Positions 20,194 to 20,751 of a DNA stretch of 20,751 nt are shown piece by piece. Source of the DNA: a virus; the IMG/VR virus record IMGVR_UViG_3300042691_017797, positions 1-20,751 of that record; one strand, given 5' to 3'. The notes under the pieces are model-generated. The model was not told the origin of the DNA, ran no database searches, and saw nothing but the letters and a program-made list of their open reading frames with translations. Position numbers and translations under genes: made by a program. The first letter of the stretch is position 1; the number at the start of each line of letters is the position of its first letter.

Positions 20194-20523
20194 ATGGGAC
20201 AACGCAGCAACATCGAGATCAAGTTCGCCAACCAACCCTCCATCTACATCTACTCACATTGGGGAGGGGGCTGGGGTAACCAGTCGGACCTGCGCTTGCG
20301 CCTGTACCGGGCGCTGGACCGCCGCCAGCGGTGGAACGACGAGCAGTACCTCGCCGCGATCATCATGCGTGAGGTACTGCGCGGTCGGCTGGACGAAGAA
20401 ACAGGCGTAGGGCTTGCGCCGTACCCCGGGGAGGAAGAGTACGTCACCACCACCGTGGACATGAGCGCCCGTACCGTTGACGGAAGGCCGTTCGCCGAGT
20501 GGCTCGAAGACTTCAACAAGTAA
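20194..20523 (+). CDS. Small early protein (109 aa), unknown function
   Basis: The protein begins MGQRSNIEIKFANQPSIYIY and has the text HWGGGWGNQSDLRLRLYRAL (about residues 22-41), an Arg-rich helix, then an acidic C-terminal part ending WLEDFNK. The HWGG...LRLYRAL pattern is seen in small phage proteins of unassigned role. It has its own promoter with an adjacent inverted repeat, so it may be controlled separately from the earlier genes. The next gene starts 13 bases after its stop. Confidence 0.75.
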   Translation: MGQRSNIEIKFANQPSIYIYSHWGGGWGNQSDLRLRLYRALDRRQRWNDEQYLAAIIMREVLRGRLDEETGVGLAPYPGEEEYVTTTVDMSARTVDGRPFAEWLEDFNK

Positions 20524-20536
20524 CAGCCGCACAACC

Positions 20537-20751
20537 ATGAACACCTGTCACGCCATCCAGATCAATAACCAATGCACCACCCGGTACCAGTTGTTCCGAG
20601 CCACCGATGGCCGACAACTGATCGGCACCTACCACGATACCACGCCCAGCGCCCTGCTCGACTACCTGATGGGCAGCGAAGACGTGTACCCCTGCGAGCA
20701 CAACGGTCTGCGCTGCTGGAAGAAGTGCAGCAGCGGCCGCATCGTCGCCTA
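20537..20751 (+). CDS. Cys-containing early protein, 3' end at or beyond the window edge
   Basis: The frame from ATG 20537 (MNTCHAIQINNQCTTRYQLF) is open for 71 codons; the last two bases (TA) begin a further codon that may or may not be a stop. Five Cys occur, at residues 4, 13, 53, 60 and 64 (YPCEHNGLRCWKKC), possibly a metal site. It follows the 20194 gene by 13 bases with leader CAGCCGCACAACC. No family is recognised. Confidence 0.6.
   Translation, partial: MNTCHAIQINNQCTTRYQLFRATDGRQLIGTYHDTTPSALLDYLMGSEDVYPCEHNGLRCWKKCSSGRIVA

Overview
The window looks like part of a tailed double-stranded DNA phage (or prophage) of a Bacteroidota host. The phage assignment rests on a contiguous leftward block of large terminase, an unknown protein, portal, scaffold, major capsid protein and head/connector proteins, plus a collagen-repeat fibre. 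The host inference rests on promoters: many genes are preceded by the Bacteroidota -7 element TAnnTTTG (or TAnnTTCG), several with a TTG/TTTG box 19-22 bases upstream. Start codons mostly follow A/C-rich leaders without Shine-Dalgarno sequences. I see no integrase, conventional tRNA, CRISPR array or insertion sequence.

Layout. (1) 1-9052, leftward: terminase large subunit, unknown protein and portal, joined by ATGA overlaps; then, from an internal promoter, scaffold and major capsid protein with an intrinsic terminator; then a further promoter, a head-associated protein and a connector-like gene running off the left edge. (2) 9097-10752, mostly rightward: a tiny ORF coupled to a virion-like protein, a small leftward gene, a second structural-like gene with a terminator, and a small gene. 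(3) 15422-10733, leftward: a long leader carrying a boxA-like element and hairpin, a tiny ORF, the collagen-like fibre, a GH130-like beta-propeller protein, a TPR protein, a DUF6321 protein and two small genes. (4) 15482-16823, rightward: small basic zinc-binding-like protein, small helical protein, Methyltransf_24-type protein, coiled-coil protein and a 30-residue membrane peptide. (5) 16820-17876: a leftward HTH-like gene, then about 800 bases of repeat-rich non-coding DNA with three iteron-like repeats, a palindrome and direct repeats. This is a candidate origin or control region. (6) 17844-20751, rightward: a promoter, a leader with a second boxA-plus-hairpin, and a string of small genes typical of a phage early region.

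The most unusual content is in region 6. Four short RNA elements (18030-18098, 18386-18428, 18696-18741, 19848-19893) each combine a 7-bp acceptor-like stem with a T-arm carrying a TTCRA-type (once CTCGA) 7-base loop. None has an anticodon arm and three have almost nothing between acceptor and T-arm. They occupy every sizeable gap in the early operon up to the 20162 promoter, and compensatory changes between copies support the folds. I propose, as inference, that they are tRNA-mimicking punctuation, for example RNase P/RNase Z processing sites, or small RNAs in their own right. Other notable features are paired boxA/hairpin leaders in both transcription directions, a recurrent arrangement with the start codon only 4-5 bases after the -7 element (predicting leaderless mRNAs), and a repeated 'mini-ORF plus virion protein' gene pair.
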